64,000 nt of DNA from Primula veris (lineage: Eukaryota; Streptophyta; Magnoliopsida; Ericales; Primulaceae): contig OY821745.1 in the NCBI GenBank assembly GCA_963682055.1, forward strand, positions 4,037,501 to 4,101,500. Direction: 5' to 3'. The notes under the pieces were generated by a model. That model made no database searches. It was not told the origin of the DNA and saw nothing but the letters and a program-made list of their open reading frames with translations. A program made the translations under genes and the position numbers. Positions within the stretch are counted from its first letter, which is position 1; every line of letters begins with the position of its first letter. Shown here piece by piece: positions 1 through 10,908 of this stretch.

Positions 1-48
1 CAGACTGATTAATTCGACATTGTGTCTGAAATATGCGTCGACGTTGAC

Positions 49-1098
49 TCAATTCTTCGGTTTTGGGAAACATAAAGTTCGTTGCACCACGTAAACAGGG
101 GTTTCCATATCTCCACCACATACATCATCACAGTCTATTTCATCTTCGATGTACTCTTCTTCTCTATCCACCTCATCCGTGTGAAGAACAGGTTGTCTCG
201 CACGACACTGGTGGGATTGGTGTCCAGGCTGTCCACACTTCCAACATGTTCCGCCTCTAGGCCTTGCATACGGGTTGTTTGTTGGCGGTTTAGTAGTCGC
301 AATAGGCTTAAGATTCGCAGCAGCACCTACTTCCTTGCTTTCGACGACAACCTTTGACCCATCTATTGCCCTACGAGTATCTTCCCCATACTTTCGAAAT
401 GTCGGTCGTTGAGACAAGCGTGCCTCTGTCCTTGACGCCATATCTCTTGCATCTTCCAGAGAGTAAATTGCTTGGACACCCATCTTATCTTGGACGTCAT
501 ATTTTAAACCAAGAGTGTACCTAGCAATTTGGTGGTCCTCAGACTCTGCAACATTACACCGTGACTGTAGTCGCATAAATTCTTCGGTATAATCAGCAAT
601 AGTACGGGTCCCTTGTTTGCAATTCATGAACCGTCGATATAGAGTTTGCGAATAATCTCGTGGTAGAAAACGCTCTTGCAACATCTGTTTCATCATCGCC
701 CATCCTCTAACTTGCGGTAATTGTCGTTTACCACGCTCTTCCCTGACATTCTGCCACCATGCTCCAGCACCTCCATGCAATTTATAAGCTACAATTGATA
801 CTTTGCGTTCATCTTCAACTTCCATGATTTCAAAGAACCTTTCTACTTCATTAATCCAGTCAAGAACTGGCTCAACATCTAGCCCGCCGTTAAAAACAGG
901 AATTTCACCTTTTACCCTATAACTATCGTAATTTCGTTGTTTATTATTATTGGGTACAAGCACTCTATTACCATCCGATGGTGTTTGAGGTTGACGGCCC
1001 CCAGGTTGCAAATTGACCAACATCTGCCTAATTTCTTCCAAACTTGTCGAGAGAGAACCCATACGAGCCTCCAATTCTTGAATCTGATCGTCAGCCAT
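49..1098 (-). CDS. retrotransposon gag polyprotein (frame broken at 3' end)
   Basis: Structural protein that packages retroelement RNA. The first ATG (1096-1098) follows the primer binding site directly; the open frame also extends through the PBS to 1113. Numbering from that upstream end, residues about 100-240 carry the retrotransposon-gag domain (aromatic motifs around EVERFFE and an acidic helix) and residues 290-303 a perfect CCHC zinc knuckle, CWKCGQPGHQSHQC. A stop follows at 49-51. In the other frame the reading continues with a segment typical of the gag-protease linker of fused gag-pol ORFs (RRRIFQTQC), so one A seems to be missing from the A-run at 61-64. Either this copy carries a frameshift or the window holds a sequencing slip at a homopolymer. 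Confidence 0.85.
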   Translation of the reverse strand: MADDQIQELEARMGSLSTSLEEIRQMLVNLQPGGRQPQTPSDGNRVLVPNNNKQRNYDSYRVKGEIPVFNGGLDVEPVLDWINEVERFFEIMEVEDERKVSIVAYKLHGGAGAWWQNVREERGKRQLPQVRGWAMMKQMLQERFLPRDYSQTLYRRFMNCKQGTRTIADYTEEFMRLQSRCNVAESEDHQIARYTLGLKYDVQDKMGVQAIYSLEDARDMASRTEARLSQRPTFRKYGEDTRRAIDGSKVVVESKEVGAAANLKPIATTKPPTNNPYARPRGGTCWKCGQPGHQSHQCRARQPVLHTDEVDREEEYIEDEIDCDDVCGGDMETPVYVVQRTLCFPKPKN

Positions 1099-1112
1099 TG
1101 GCTCTGATACCA
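1099..1112 (-). promoter_or_regulatory. primer binding site, initiator tRNA-Met
   Basis: On the minus strand the sequence reads TGGTATCAGAGCCA, the classic complement of the 3' end of plant initiator tRNA-Met, two bases inside the LTR end. It ends directly at the gag ATG. Confidence 0.9.
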
Positions 1113-1114
1113 CC

Positions 1115-1490
1115 TGATGCAGAACGGAAACGTACTAAAGAAATATAAAATATGTTCGTTAATCACGAACGGGATTTGCTCGAGTTATCGCTCGAACGGA
1201 CGACAAACAAGAGAGTTGCTAACAAGCAAAGACTCTTTAAGGTTTTATTAATATCAGAGGTGAATAATAATGAAGGTCTAATGCCTTATTTATAGAGTTC
1301 TAGCCAGTCCATCCCCAAATAGGAATAAGACTTAAATATAAAATCCTAAATCAAAAAGGAAACAAATTCCTAAAAGTAAATTCTAAGATAGAAAGGAAAC
1401 AAACTCTTAAATAAACATATTCCTAAACTGAAAAGGAAACTAATATGGAAACGTAATTTGACCCGCTAAAATAGTGCTATTATTCCATCA
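1115..1490 (-). repeat. 5' LTR of the gypsy-type element
   Basis: 376-bp LTR bounded by TGATG at 1115-1119 and CATCA at 1486-1490, i.e. 5'-TG...CA-3' with 5-bp terminal inverted repeats. On the minus strand a TATA box (CTATAAATA) lies at 1287-1295. The second LTR is outside the window so age cannot be estimated. Confidence 0.85.
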
Positions 1491-1708
1491 ACTGCTTATC
1501 GAACTTTGCCTCAAGCTCAAGCTCAAGCTTATCCGTATCAATACTGTAAGTGAACTAATCCAAAAAATCTATTGTACAAGAAGAAAAGTTAGATGCCATT
1601 ATATGAATAATAGTTCTATAGATGACTTAACTTGAATGTTCAGGTACTTAAATGATTCTATTAGCATCATTCTCAGCTAATATTGAATAAGTTACCTGCT
1701 TTATTTAG

Positions 1709-3718
1709 GTCAGGGAAGAAAAAGTAAAAACTTTGACAGCAAGAGAGGCAGGCTACGCAATTCAACTCACTGGAAAAACATTGCTCGATGTTCGCCCTTC
1801 TACCGAACATGAAAAGGTTGAATAATCTACTGATTCCTCAATAATTCTTCAGCATGATTTTTCAGTTTTGCAAATCATATTTTCGAGAGCTTTTAACTGT
1901 TTAAAGTGGTAAACATTTTGTGCTTATTAGGCATGGGTTAAAGGATCGACATGGATTCCAATATTTGAAGTGGATAACAATTTTGATTTCGGAGCTTTAT
2001 CCAAAAAGATATCAACCTTCATGTTGGGTACGGTAGCAACTTCCTTTGTGTTTGGTCATATCAGAATTCAGATTACAGAACTTTTGCTACACTTCACCAA
2101 TTGTATTGTTGAGTTGCTTAATCTTTGATTTCAACCGTCAAGTAGTTGGGAGTGTGCAAGTAGTTGCCTTTCTCACCTTTTTAGAGCATATGTTTGCCTT
2201 TCTTACCTCTTTAAGGATAATTATATTTATGCAGGAGGTTGGTGGAGTGGTGTGCCTGCACTGTCTTATGATACGTATGTTACCTTCTTCACTTTTTCTT
2301 CTGTACGTATATGTTCATATAATATATGTGCATAAGATTGTGTTATTTACCAATCCACTGTTTTCCTTTCTCTCGACAGACAATTCTTGAAGAAAATTGG
2401 GGAAAAGTTCTCAAGAGATACAGACATCATTGTTACATGTCAAAAGGGATTGAGGTCCGCTTTTACTTAACCAATAAAGCGTCACCTGCTAAATATTTTA
2501 ACTTCCAAGATTTTCCTTGTTGCTGCTGAAAGATAACACTTATTGTAGATCTCTGGCTGCTTGTGAGCAACTGTACAATGCTGGTTACAGAAACCTCTTC
2601 TGGATTCAAGGGGGCCTGGAAGCTGCAGAAGAAGAGGTATTAATGCCTATGCGAGAAGCAAATTTAATTTGATTCTTTGGTTTGGTTTTGGGTTGGATGG
2701 GGAAAGGTAGTATCTGATCTTCTGACCATTAAAACTGAAACGCTAAAGTGGTTATGATTGTATTTGGACAGGATCTCGTCAGAGAAGGTCCCCAGCCTTT
2801 CAAACTTGCAGGAATTGGTGGATTTTCAGAGTTCCTCGGGTAATCAACTAATAATACAATAAATTCAAGTATAAATCCCTCTCATTCAGTTTGTCTTACT
2901 TTTCTACAAGCTTACATGTCCAACCCCCCCCCCCCAAATTGAATAATGGAATTTGATCTTCTAAGTTTTCTCATTACGGCATATAAACCTCTTCAATTTA
3001 GGTTCCTATTCGGTTGACTTGCAATTTCTTAAGCAGATTTATATTGAATAGAATGCTTTAGGTATGTTAAATTCTACTACTAAGATACTCCTGAAAGAAA
3101 TTTACTTTACCAGTTCCCCTCAAGTGGTTATTCCATAAAATTTGCACATTTGTTCTCATTCGAGATCTTAGGATGGAAGAACAGGAAACTCTTATTGTCT
3201 AGGATGCTTTTGTTTATCACCCTTCATCACAATTATGTATGCTTTCTCTTCGATTCCAATTGCTTTCCGTTTATTCTATCAAAGATTTTGTCCGCTCCAA
3301 TCAATAATATTAAAGTAGGTTGCTTTTTTCATACGTGATACCTCCAGTTGCCCGCATCATCATTTTGTTTATCGCAACATCTAAGGTTACTTATATGTTA
3401 AGAAATATAGCCAGTGATGATGCACTTTTTCCATTTTACTTGGAGTATATTGTGATTTATTTATGATTATTGCCAGTTGGACGGATCAGCAAAGAGCTGC
3501 AGCTGCCAAGGAGGGTCTCGGTTATCGTTTAGTTTTCACCGCGCGTCTGGTAATCAAACTACACCGCATTATTAAATCCACACGACAAACAGTGCGAGAT
3601 ATACCTAATTTGTTTTACTCTTTTTTCATCACAGGTCGGAGTCATTATTGCCGCGGATGGCTTATTTCTAGGGGCTCAACAAGTTGGTCATTATCTTCAG
3701 GACATAAGACCCCACTAA
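1709..3718 (+). CDS. STR11: rhodanese-like domain protein, chloroplast STR11 type (5' exon missing)
   Basis: Eight exons with GT-AG borders and consistent phases: 1709-1816, 1931-2027, 2235-2274, 2380-2454, 2549-2636, 2772-2839, 3477-3549, 3635-3718 (TAA). They encode 210 residues. The rhodanese fold starts with LLDVRPSTE; the active-site loop reads CQKGLRS with the catalytic Cys intact. After the domain come GIGGFSEFLGWTDQQ, a motif of the STR10/STR11 group, and a hydrophobic C-terminal helix (VGVIIAADGLFLGAQQVG) that probably anchors the protein in a plastid membrane. Length and order fit Arabidopsis STR11 minus its N-terminal transit-peptide exon(s). No convincing upstream exon lies between 1491 and 1708; it is presumably beyond the retrotransposon, which would then sit in the first intron or 5' region. 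Sulfurtransferase activity of this subgroup is inferred from the fold only. Confidence 0.8.
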
Positions 3719-5143
3719 AGCTTGTCTCCATAATCCAATCTGATATTATCTAGGAATAGGGTCTTTAATTTCACAGAGTTGAGAATAGAGTTTTGCTAGG
3801 ATGAGAGTATTTAAAAGCGAAATGCCTTCCTGTTCATATCATCGACAAAGAATGTACTGCATCTATAAAATTTTAAGGTCCTCCTCTCATGGTCTTTTGT
3901 ATCCAATCGGCTATTTGTGCATAATTTTGACTCTTATCAGAGAATGGTGATGATTGTGATTGAAATCGTACTTCAGTAGTGAGCTCATATGTTTACTGTT
4001 TATTTCATTATATGTTTATTACACGTGCAAATAATGAGTAGGAAAGTAGTATTTATTTGGGTTAGACGTGGAATGGATGAACAATTTATCTGAACACCAG
4101 AGACCATGGGAAGGGAACACTTTGCGTATAACCAGATATTTTCTAGTTAGTTATAATTATTCCCTTTTATATATTGACTGTAAAGGCTATTGGCGTGTGG
4201 TAAGTAGTCATTAGGCTTCTTGTAGCCTTGCTATCGTGACGTGTTTAGAGAGGGTGAGTTCAGTCTAGTAGTCTTATAGTAGTTTGAGATTTGGAGATAT
4301 AAATATATCAGAGAACTGGTATCATTGAGCTTGAAGAAAAAAAAAGTTCAGATGAAGTGATGGAAATTTTGAACGGTCCTTGTTTATTTTTCACATTGAA
4401 CCATATAAAGGAGCTTACCAGAATTATGTTAATCTGGTGGCCTTGTTTTTCTACATATTTTGGCCGACAATATTTTCAGCTCTATATTCCTGAATAAATT
4501 AATATAGTTGGTAAATGACAACGATAGATTACCTGCCACTCCCTGTCATCTCTGTTTACATTTGCATACTCCAGAATGGAGTATCAGTTTTCAATATACT
4601 TTCTTAACAGATTTTTTGCAGTTGTTTGAGCTGTAGTTTATGAAAGTTTTTCCTCTAAATTGCTCTTTAAAAAGTAATGGTTTCCCTTATCATTGATTTG
4701 TTATTCTTTTACCCATCACTTTGGTAGTCCGTGCCTATTGCAGAAATCAGATCTTTCTATCTCTTGTTTTGGACAAAAGGTGTTGTAATCTAACATCAGT
4801 TCTCGTCAGTCACTTCTGATACTATGTCAAGAGCCAAGACACAACTCGGGGAAACTGATTAACGCTGTCCGCTTCAAATTGTTATTCGGTTTAAATATAG
4901 AAAATCTGCTGAAAACACAATTATTTGCAAATATCTTTTTATACTTTTTCTTTTAGACAACAAAATGAAGGCGTAAATAAAACAAAGATCCTGAGACAAC
5001 AATGTCAATTGTCAACATTTCTTTTTAATTTCAGTGAGAGTTATAAGTTCAAATTTTCCAAAACAATCTCACAAATTGCAGACACAAAGTTGATTGAAGT
5101 CTCCTTTATTTGCAAGCTCCTGAGTAATAATAAGTTGTCTCCA
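3719..5143. other. intergenic spacer, STR11 to P450
   Basis: Convergent spacer between the 3' ends of the rhodanese gene and the P450 gene. It must hold both 3' UTRs. I see AT-rich DNA, no gene-like ORF and no clear repeat. Confidence 0.5.
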
Positions 5144-7332
5144 TTAGTAGGTGGTAACTGGTTCCGCAATAACAATTAGTGGATCCTTTTTATGAACCGA
5201 AACACCAGGGCGTTCACACATGTCCAATTCATCTCCTTTTATTCCACCAGGTAACTCCCAATCAAACTTATGTACCAAATTTACTATCACCATTTCATTA
5301 ACAGCTGTCGCAAATGAAATTCCCGGGCAGCCCCTTCTACCTGCCCCAAAAGGAATTAAACCGAAATCAAACCCTTTATATTCAATCTTAGAATTTAAAA
5401 ACCTCCCGGGATTAAACACCTCCGGTTCTTCCCACACAGTAGGGTCCCTTCCAATTGCCCACGCATTTGTAATGACCACTGTACCAATATCAATATCGTA
5501 GCCCATAATGTTGGCTTGTTTTCTAGCTTTTCTTTGGACTAGTAAAGGGATTGGAGGGTGTAAACGGAAAGTTTCTTTCATTGTAGCTTTTAAGTAATAC
5601 ATTTTCTCTATATCCTCGTTGGTGATGTTTGCTTTTCCTTTGAGAACTTCTCTTACTTCTTTTTGCACTTTTTTCATTACCGTGGGGTGTCGTAAGAGCT
5701 CTGTCATTTGCCATTCTAGAAATGTAGAGGAAGTATCTGTGCCAGCTGCAAAGGTTGTCTGCAAGCCATAGTATAGAGAAGTCATAGAGAATCCCATTTA
5801 GGCTTGTTTGGTTGCCGTATTAAACAAGTACGCTGGTTTTTTTAGATTCAGAAAATTAAATAGGTATATCCAGCTTAGAATTAACGTCCAACCTATTGAA
5901 GCCAAAATACAGAAATATAAACCAGACGCAACAGAAACAAAACAAACAAAAGCTTCATGAACATAGCATACAACTCCATACATACCCTCTTTGAATAACG
6001 ATTTCAGCTTGCTAACAATCTTTGAGCCTGAACATATTAATGCTAAAAAAATAGCAGTGTTCTTTCTTAAAAATAAGAGGCTTTATTTCAAAGGTTTATC
6101 ATTGTGATTTGTGACCTTGGTATTGATTAAAAGCTCGTACCTTTAAATTACTTCGTCTCTTCCAAGGTTACTACTGAAGAATAACCGTTTCTTGATAATG
6201 TTGTGATATCTTCATTAGCACCCAAATCCTTTCTTTGTGTTTAGTTGAGGATGTAATTTAAAGAATTTGTATAAAGCTTTGTGAAAATTGAACAGCTGGT
6301 ATTTACGTTGTTAATACTCTAGTATAAAAAAATAATGTTAATTAGGAATTATGACACAGGTAATTACTTGGCCAAGCTTATAAAGAGTGAAAATGTTACC
6401 AAAGTAAGTGCTTTGATGCTATTCCTATCGATTAAATCCCCAGAACTTTTATCCTTTAATATCCGAAGCATGGTATCGAGAAAATCTTCACTTACACTAC
6501 CACCACTTTCATTATTTTTCAAAGCGTACGTGCGTTCTTCAAGCACTCCTTCGAGAAATTCATCTATATCCTTAGCCACTTTCTCCACTTCGGAGTAAAA
6601 TCCATTGACTCGATTAATCCACCCGAGCCAAGGAAAATAGTGCCCCATATCAAAACGACCTAACAACCTCAAATATTCGTGTAATAGATGCTTAAATTTT
6701 TTACCTCTTTCCCCTTCACCATACCTTTTTCCAAACGCCGCCCTACTTATGACATCATTGGTAAGATTTGTAAGCATTTCACTTAAGTTCACAGGCAATG
6801 ACAATGATGACGAATCCCTTATTTTGTTTATCAAATTTGCTATTTCTTCGACTCTCACACCCTGGAAAGATTCGACCCTTTTATTACTTAAAAGATGAAG
6901 TATGTATATACTCTTAGCTTGTCTCCAATACTCATCGTAAGGAGCTACAGCAACACTTTTATTGTCATACATAAGTATTTTTGTTACTTTAGTTGTAGGC
7001 CTATCTGCAAATATGATATCATGGTTTTTCATGATCTCATGTGCTGCTTCAGAAGATGAGATAACTATAGTAGGAATTGTACCGAGTTGAAGGGACATAA
7101 TCGGTCCATGTTTTTGAGCCAATATTTTGAGTGTTTGGTGTGGGAGTGAACCTAGTTGGTGGAAATTCCCTAGAATCGGAAGCTTTCGAGGTGAAGGAGG
7201 CTGATTTTTCTGCTTTTTTAGACTGCTAAAAAGCAATTTGGTAATAAGGAAAAGTAGAAATATGGAAAGTAAATAAGGAACAGAATTCATTAGGAATTTT
7301 TGTGTTTCAAGCTCTAGTATTTGCAGATACAT
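5144..7332 (-). CDS. cytochrome P450, CYP71-clan (intact)
   Basis: Haem monooxygenase of the endoplasmic reticulum, normally acting in specialised metabolism; substrate unknown. Two exons, 6400-7332 and 5144-5758, separated by one phase-0 intron (5759-6399) at the conserved A-type P450 position just before the I-helix; 515 residues, the usual length. Seen: hydrophobic N-terminal anchor, proline-rich hinge PPSPRKLPILGN (about residues 45-56), I-helix oxygen-binding AAGTDTSS (315-322), K-helix ExxR as ETFR (373-376), PERF region as NPGRF (427-431), haem loop FGAGRRGCPG with ligand Cys at about 455. All essential motifs are intact. An alternative start at the Met 14 residues downstream (MNSVPYLL) would give a more typical N-terminus. 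A TATA-like TATATAGG lies at 7394-7402 on the minus strand. A decayed paralogue lies just upstream, so this was a tandem pair. Confidence 0.93.
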
Positions 7333-7393
7333 AGGGATCTTTCTTTTTGAATGTTAATTTCTTTGCCTCAACCTTACCTGTTAACTTGTACTC

Positions 7394-7402
7394 CTATATA
7401 TT
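7394..7402 (-). promoter_or_regulatory. TATA box of the P450 gene
   Basis: Minus-strand ATATATAGG about 65 bp upstream of the first ATG (7332), leaving room for a short 5' UTR. Position and sequence are typical; no experimental start site. Confidence 0.5.
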
Positions 7403-7849
7403 CTGATGGGACGAGAAGTCTTTTTCAGATCCAGTCATTCAGAAAGAGAAATAAATTGCAAAATATTAATGTGAGACTATTATTTGCTTTTGTTGTGTAA
7501 TTAGTATTTGGATTGTTGACCGGGTTAGGGACTATTCTATTTTTTAGTAAAGAAAGATGAGAAAATATTACCGAATACTTATAAATAAGTACGTTGTTGT
7601 TAACATATGCACTCACACGAGAAAGGATATTCTAATGAGGACGGCCTGCCGGCCTGGTGTCGAGCCATTTTATTTCCAGATTTTAGCATTCTAACAAAGT
7701 AACAATTGAACATAAAAAATGATATTGTGTAAACCTTGCGAAAAGACTAAGTTTTCGAAAGCAATTAATAAACCATGGAGTGCAATTTTGTTGTTTTGAT
7801 ATGCGGTTTGTATCGCTAGCACAGTTATAAACAGTTTCATGATCCAAAA

Positions 7850-9907
7850 ACCATGATTATGGTGAGGCATACAAATACGAAGTTGCATTCGCAAAAAGCG
7901 TCCTTTAATTCTATGAGCTGCAGAACAATCTCGCTCATAGCCAAATCCTTCGCCTTTGCGCCAACCGGAAAGTCCCAATCAAACCTCTACACCAGATTAG
8001 CCAGAACAATCTCAACTTTCGCCGTTGCAAACCCAATCCCAGGAAAACCCCGCCTACCAGCCCCAAACGGAATAAACTCAAAATATTGTCCTCTAAAATC
8101 AATGCGCAAGAACTCAAAAACCTCTCGGGTTTAAATTCCTCTGGCTCGTCCCAATACCGATTGTCTCTTCCAATTGCCCATGCATGTGTTATAATCATAG
8201 TTCCCGCGTTAATATTATACCCCATTATTTTAATATTTTCTCTAGCTTCACGAGGAACTAGTAACGGAATAGAAGGGTGAAGGAGAAGTGATTCTTTGAT
8301 CGTGGCTTTTAGATGTTTCATTTTTTCTAGATCGCCATTGAGTGTGTTAGGTTTGTTGGCTAGACTTTTCTCACCTCGTTTTGAAGTTTATTCATGACTC
8401 CTGGATTTTTCATGAGCTCCGCCATTACCCACTCTAGAAATGTGTATGTGGTGTCCGTACCAGCTGCAAAAGCAATTTATAGATATAAAATGTTAGATGT
8501 GATTCTAATATTGGTAGAGTAGAAAAATTGATGCAATTTATATTCTAACTCTGTTACTGAATCTTTTTAAAAGGTTTAGCTGGAATTAAAAGATTACACT
8601 TTTCTATGATATTCTTGATGTTTAATTCCTAACTGGACTATCTACAAGTTCAATTGTAGACTAAGCGTTGTTTGGTTCCGTTTCCTAAGCTCAACATGTT
8701 TTGCTTCGAACTTGATATGCATTTGAGTGCTCAACTATAGTTTTGCACTTTTTTGACACAAAAAGGCTAGAAGAAGCAAGCTAATACATCTGGTTTTTTT
8801 ATCAGAAGTTGTGTGTCTGCAGCTTTTTAGCATTTAATAAGCTGACTAATATGAGTTTGAGAAAAACTGTGTTCATAGAGCTAAACAGTTATTACTTTTT
8901 TCGGACCAAAAAACCTAGAAAAATATTAACTTTTAAACCGCGCAGAAGCAAAAGAGAAAAATATAGCATGCATCTTGCTCACTGAGCTAAACAGTTATGT
9001 GCAAATAAGTTGAGCACAAATGCTGCAACCAAAACGGCGGTTCGTTTGAGAAAGCTAAGTTCCTTGCTTAAAAGCTACGAAAAAGAAAAAAAGAACACAT
9101 AAGCAGGAAATAGTTTTACCAAAATCTGGGCTTTAATGCAAAATTTATCAAAAGATGATCCTCCGCTTCCATCCTTGTAAATTTGAAGCAAAATACTAAT
9201 GAAATCCCTTTCAACAACAACAAAATCACTATTCATTCTATCTTTGAATAATTTCCTCTAGAAACTCATCAAGCTAGCCCTTTCCCAACTCTTTCCACTT
9301 TAACATCAAAACCGCTAATCTTACTAATCCAATAGAGCCAAGGTAGGTTATCCCCAACACTTTCATCACCCATCAATTTCACAAAATCACTCAACAAACC
9401 TTTAATTTTCTTCCCATTTTGCCCCTCTCCGCATTTCATACCCAATGCCACTCGTCATATCACATCATTTGTTACAGAAACAAACATTTGGGTCAAATTC
9501 ACCTCTAACCCCAAACTAGTCTTTTTCCTAATCTTTCCACCATAAGTTCAACTTCTACTTCTTTTGATTTGTGAAAATCTTGATCCCTTTTGTTGCCAAG
9601 TAGGTCAAGCCCATAAATATTCTTTAATTTTTCTCGAAAACTCTCCATAGGAGGCCATAGACACGTATTTATAACTATATACAAGTCTCTAGGGAACAAT
9701 AAACCTGAGCCGGTCTGAGAAGACAAGATCATCAGTTTTTATGATTTCTTGTGCTGTTTCTGCAGAGGAAATGATGACCGTAGCCGCTTCTGCTTGTTCG
9801 GTTGATAAGTATGGAAACATGAACATTTTCAGCGTGCTTGTAGGATTGAAGAGTTGGTCTAAATCTTCTAAAGTGTTCCATAAATGATACATATATTCAC
9901 TTGACAC
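7850..9907 (-). pseudogene. cytochrome P450 pseudogene, CYP71-clan
   Basis: Decayed paralogue of the neighbouring P450. Exon-1 relics span about 9118-9907 (fragments matching IISSAETAQEIIK, IYGLDLLGNKR and the LPWLYWISKISGF region); exon-2 relics span about 7850-8476 ([45 protein letters not shown]). Breaks seen: a frameshift after the PERF motif near 8110; in the correct frame the haem loop reads GAGRRGFPG, so the ligand Cys is Phe (about 8045-8065); an in-frame TAG at about 7990, before the RFDWDF segment; further stops and frameshifts around 8360 and in exon 1; no recognisable N-terminal anchor or hinge. It cannot make a working P450. Confidence 0.88.
8640..9060. repeat. possible MITE in the P450-pseudogene intron
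   Basis: The relic intron contains a block starting near 8663 with GTTGTTTGGTT and ending near 9040 with AACCAAAACGG, a weak terminal inverted repeat of the GTTTGGTT type common in plant MITEs. I could not find a clean target duplication. Confidence 0.3.
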
Positions 9908-10127
9908 TTATGTTTAACTAAAAGAAATGTTTCCAGTCACCAAACTAAGAGAGTATGAAAACTTAAGGAGTGTGTTCCATTAGGATGGATATTCACATTC
10001 AAGGAAGAGAAAATACGGAGTACTAAATTATCGTTTTAACTGCAGAACCTGTTTTTTGTTTGTTTTTTGGACAGGAAGCTCTAGTTTTTTTTTACAACAG
10101 GAAGCTCTAGTGGTTGAGATGGTAAAA

Positions 10128-10900
10128 GTTGTCGGTGGGGAGTGGGTCGGGACTTCGGGATCTGACGATAATTTTGATTTTGTCGGCTGTATCGACCCGA
10201 TACGATTTTTTAATTAATTTATATTTTATATAAAAATATAAATTAATTTATATCAAATTTAAATGATGAGAATCGAACCTTATACCTGTAGGGTACAATG
10301 TAAGCACTCTATCACTATCATATGAGCTACGATCCTATTTCTTTTATATATTAGTTATAATTATATAAGTATAATATAGATTTGTAGTTTTGAATATATG
10401 AAACTATTAAAATAAAAAAATATACTTCAATTAAAAAATTATAATGTTATTTTCAAGAAAGATAAATAATTATTATTTTATTTTTATAATCATAATATAT
10501 CTCATTTAGTATGATAATTGTTAATTGTGTGAATAAAACTAAATACTAAAAGAATCTGATAAAAAACGCATCAATTTTTTTATCTACTCTATTATTTGTA
10601 GTTTCAAACTATTTTTTCTACTACATGTTAATTTTTTTTTTCATTTATTAGGAATATTATTTTTAAACAAGGATTATGTTTCGTTTTAATAACATGTTTA
10701 GAATTCTCAAATGAAAACTGTTAATAAAAAATGACGTCGTCGTAAAATAAAAAAAATATGTCGAGAGATTTGGGATAAAGCTATCCCGACCCGTAGGGAT
10801 CCCGAAAATTCAGGTCCCGAAAAAGTCGAATCCCGACTTTGGTCGGATCGGGATACGAGTTGAGCGTTTACGGGTCGGCTCCCGACCCTAACCCAACCCT
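10128..10900. mobile_element. hAT-type MITE with GGGTCGGGA/TCCCGACCC termini
   Basis: Flanked by an exact 8-bp direct repeat TGGTAAAA (10120-10127 and 10901-10908), the hallmark of hAT insertion. The ends form an imperfect inverted repeat containing GGGTCGGGA (left) and TCCCGACCC (right). No transposase is encoded, so it is non-autonomous. The flanks joined without it (AGTGGTTGAGATGG before, CATGCAAC after) look like a pol III box A, suggesting insertion into a SINE-like sequence. Confidence 0.65.
10262..10335 (-). repeat. tRNA-like (SINE-derived) segment inside the MITE
   Basis: Reverse strand carries a box A-like TAGCTCATATGATAG and, about 45 bases on, a box B-like GGTTCGATTCTC, the spacing of an internal RNA polymerase III promoter. 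It does not fold as a normal tRNA gene in my reading and is best seen as a tRNA-derived SINE head carried by the MITE. Confidence 0.4.
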
Positions 10901-10908
10901 TGGTAAAA

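Larger units (their letters stand above)
1..1490 (-). mobile_element. Ty3/gypsy-type LTR retrotransposon, 5' part
   Basis: Minus-strand element entering from the left edge: 5' LTR at 1115-1490, primer binding site at 1099-1112, gag at 49-1098. Pol would lie to the left of the window. The order LTR, PBS, gag with a CCHC knuckle is seen directly; assignment to Ty3/gypsy rests on the gag type (retrotransposon gag followed by a single CCHC knuckle) and is likely but not proven without pol. The right flank is ACTGC at 1491-1495, the presumed 5-bp target duplication, whose partner is outside the window. The element sits immediately 5' of, and antisense to, the STR11-type gene. Confidence 0.85.

Noticed and set aside
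1491..1548. Possible STR11 exon with a CAAGCT repeat before a GTAAGT-like site
   Set aside because: The encoded residues (PQAQAQAYPYQY) do not resemble the region that precedes the rhodanese domain, and there is no acceptor or start linked to it.
10262..10335. Possible functional tRNA gene
   Set aside because: Box A and box B are present but the arms do not pair as a cloverleaf and the segment lies inside a MITE.
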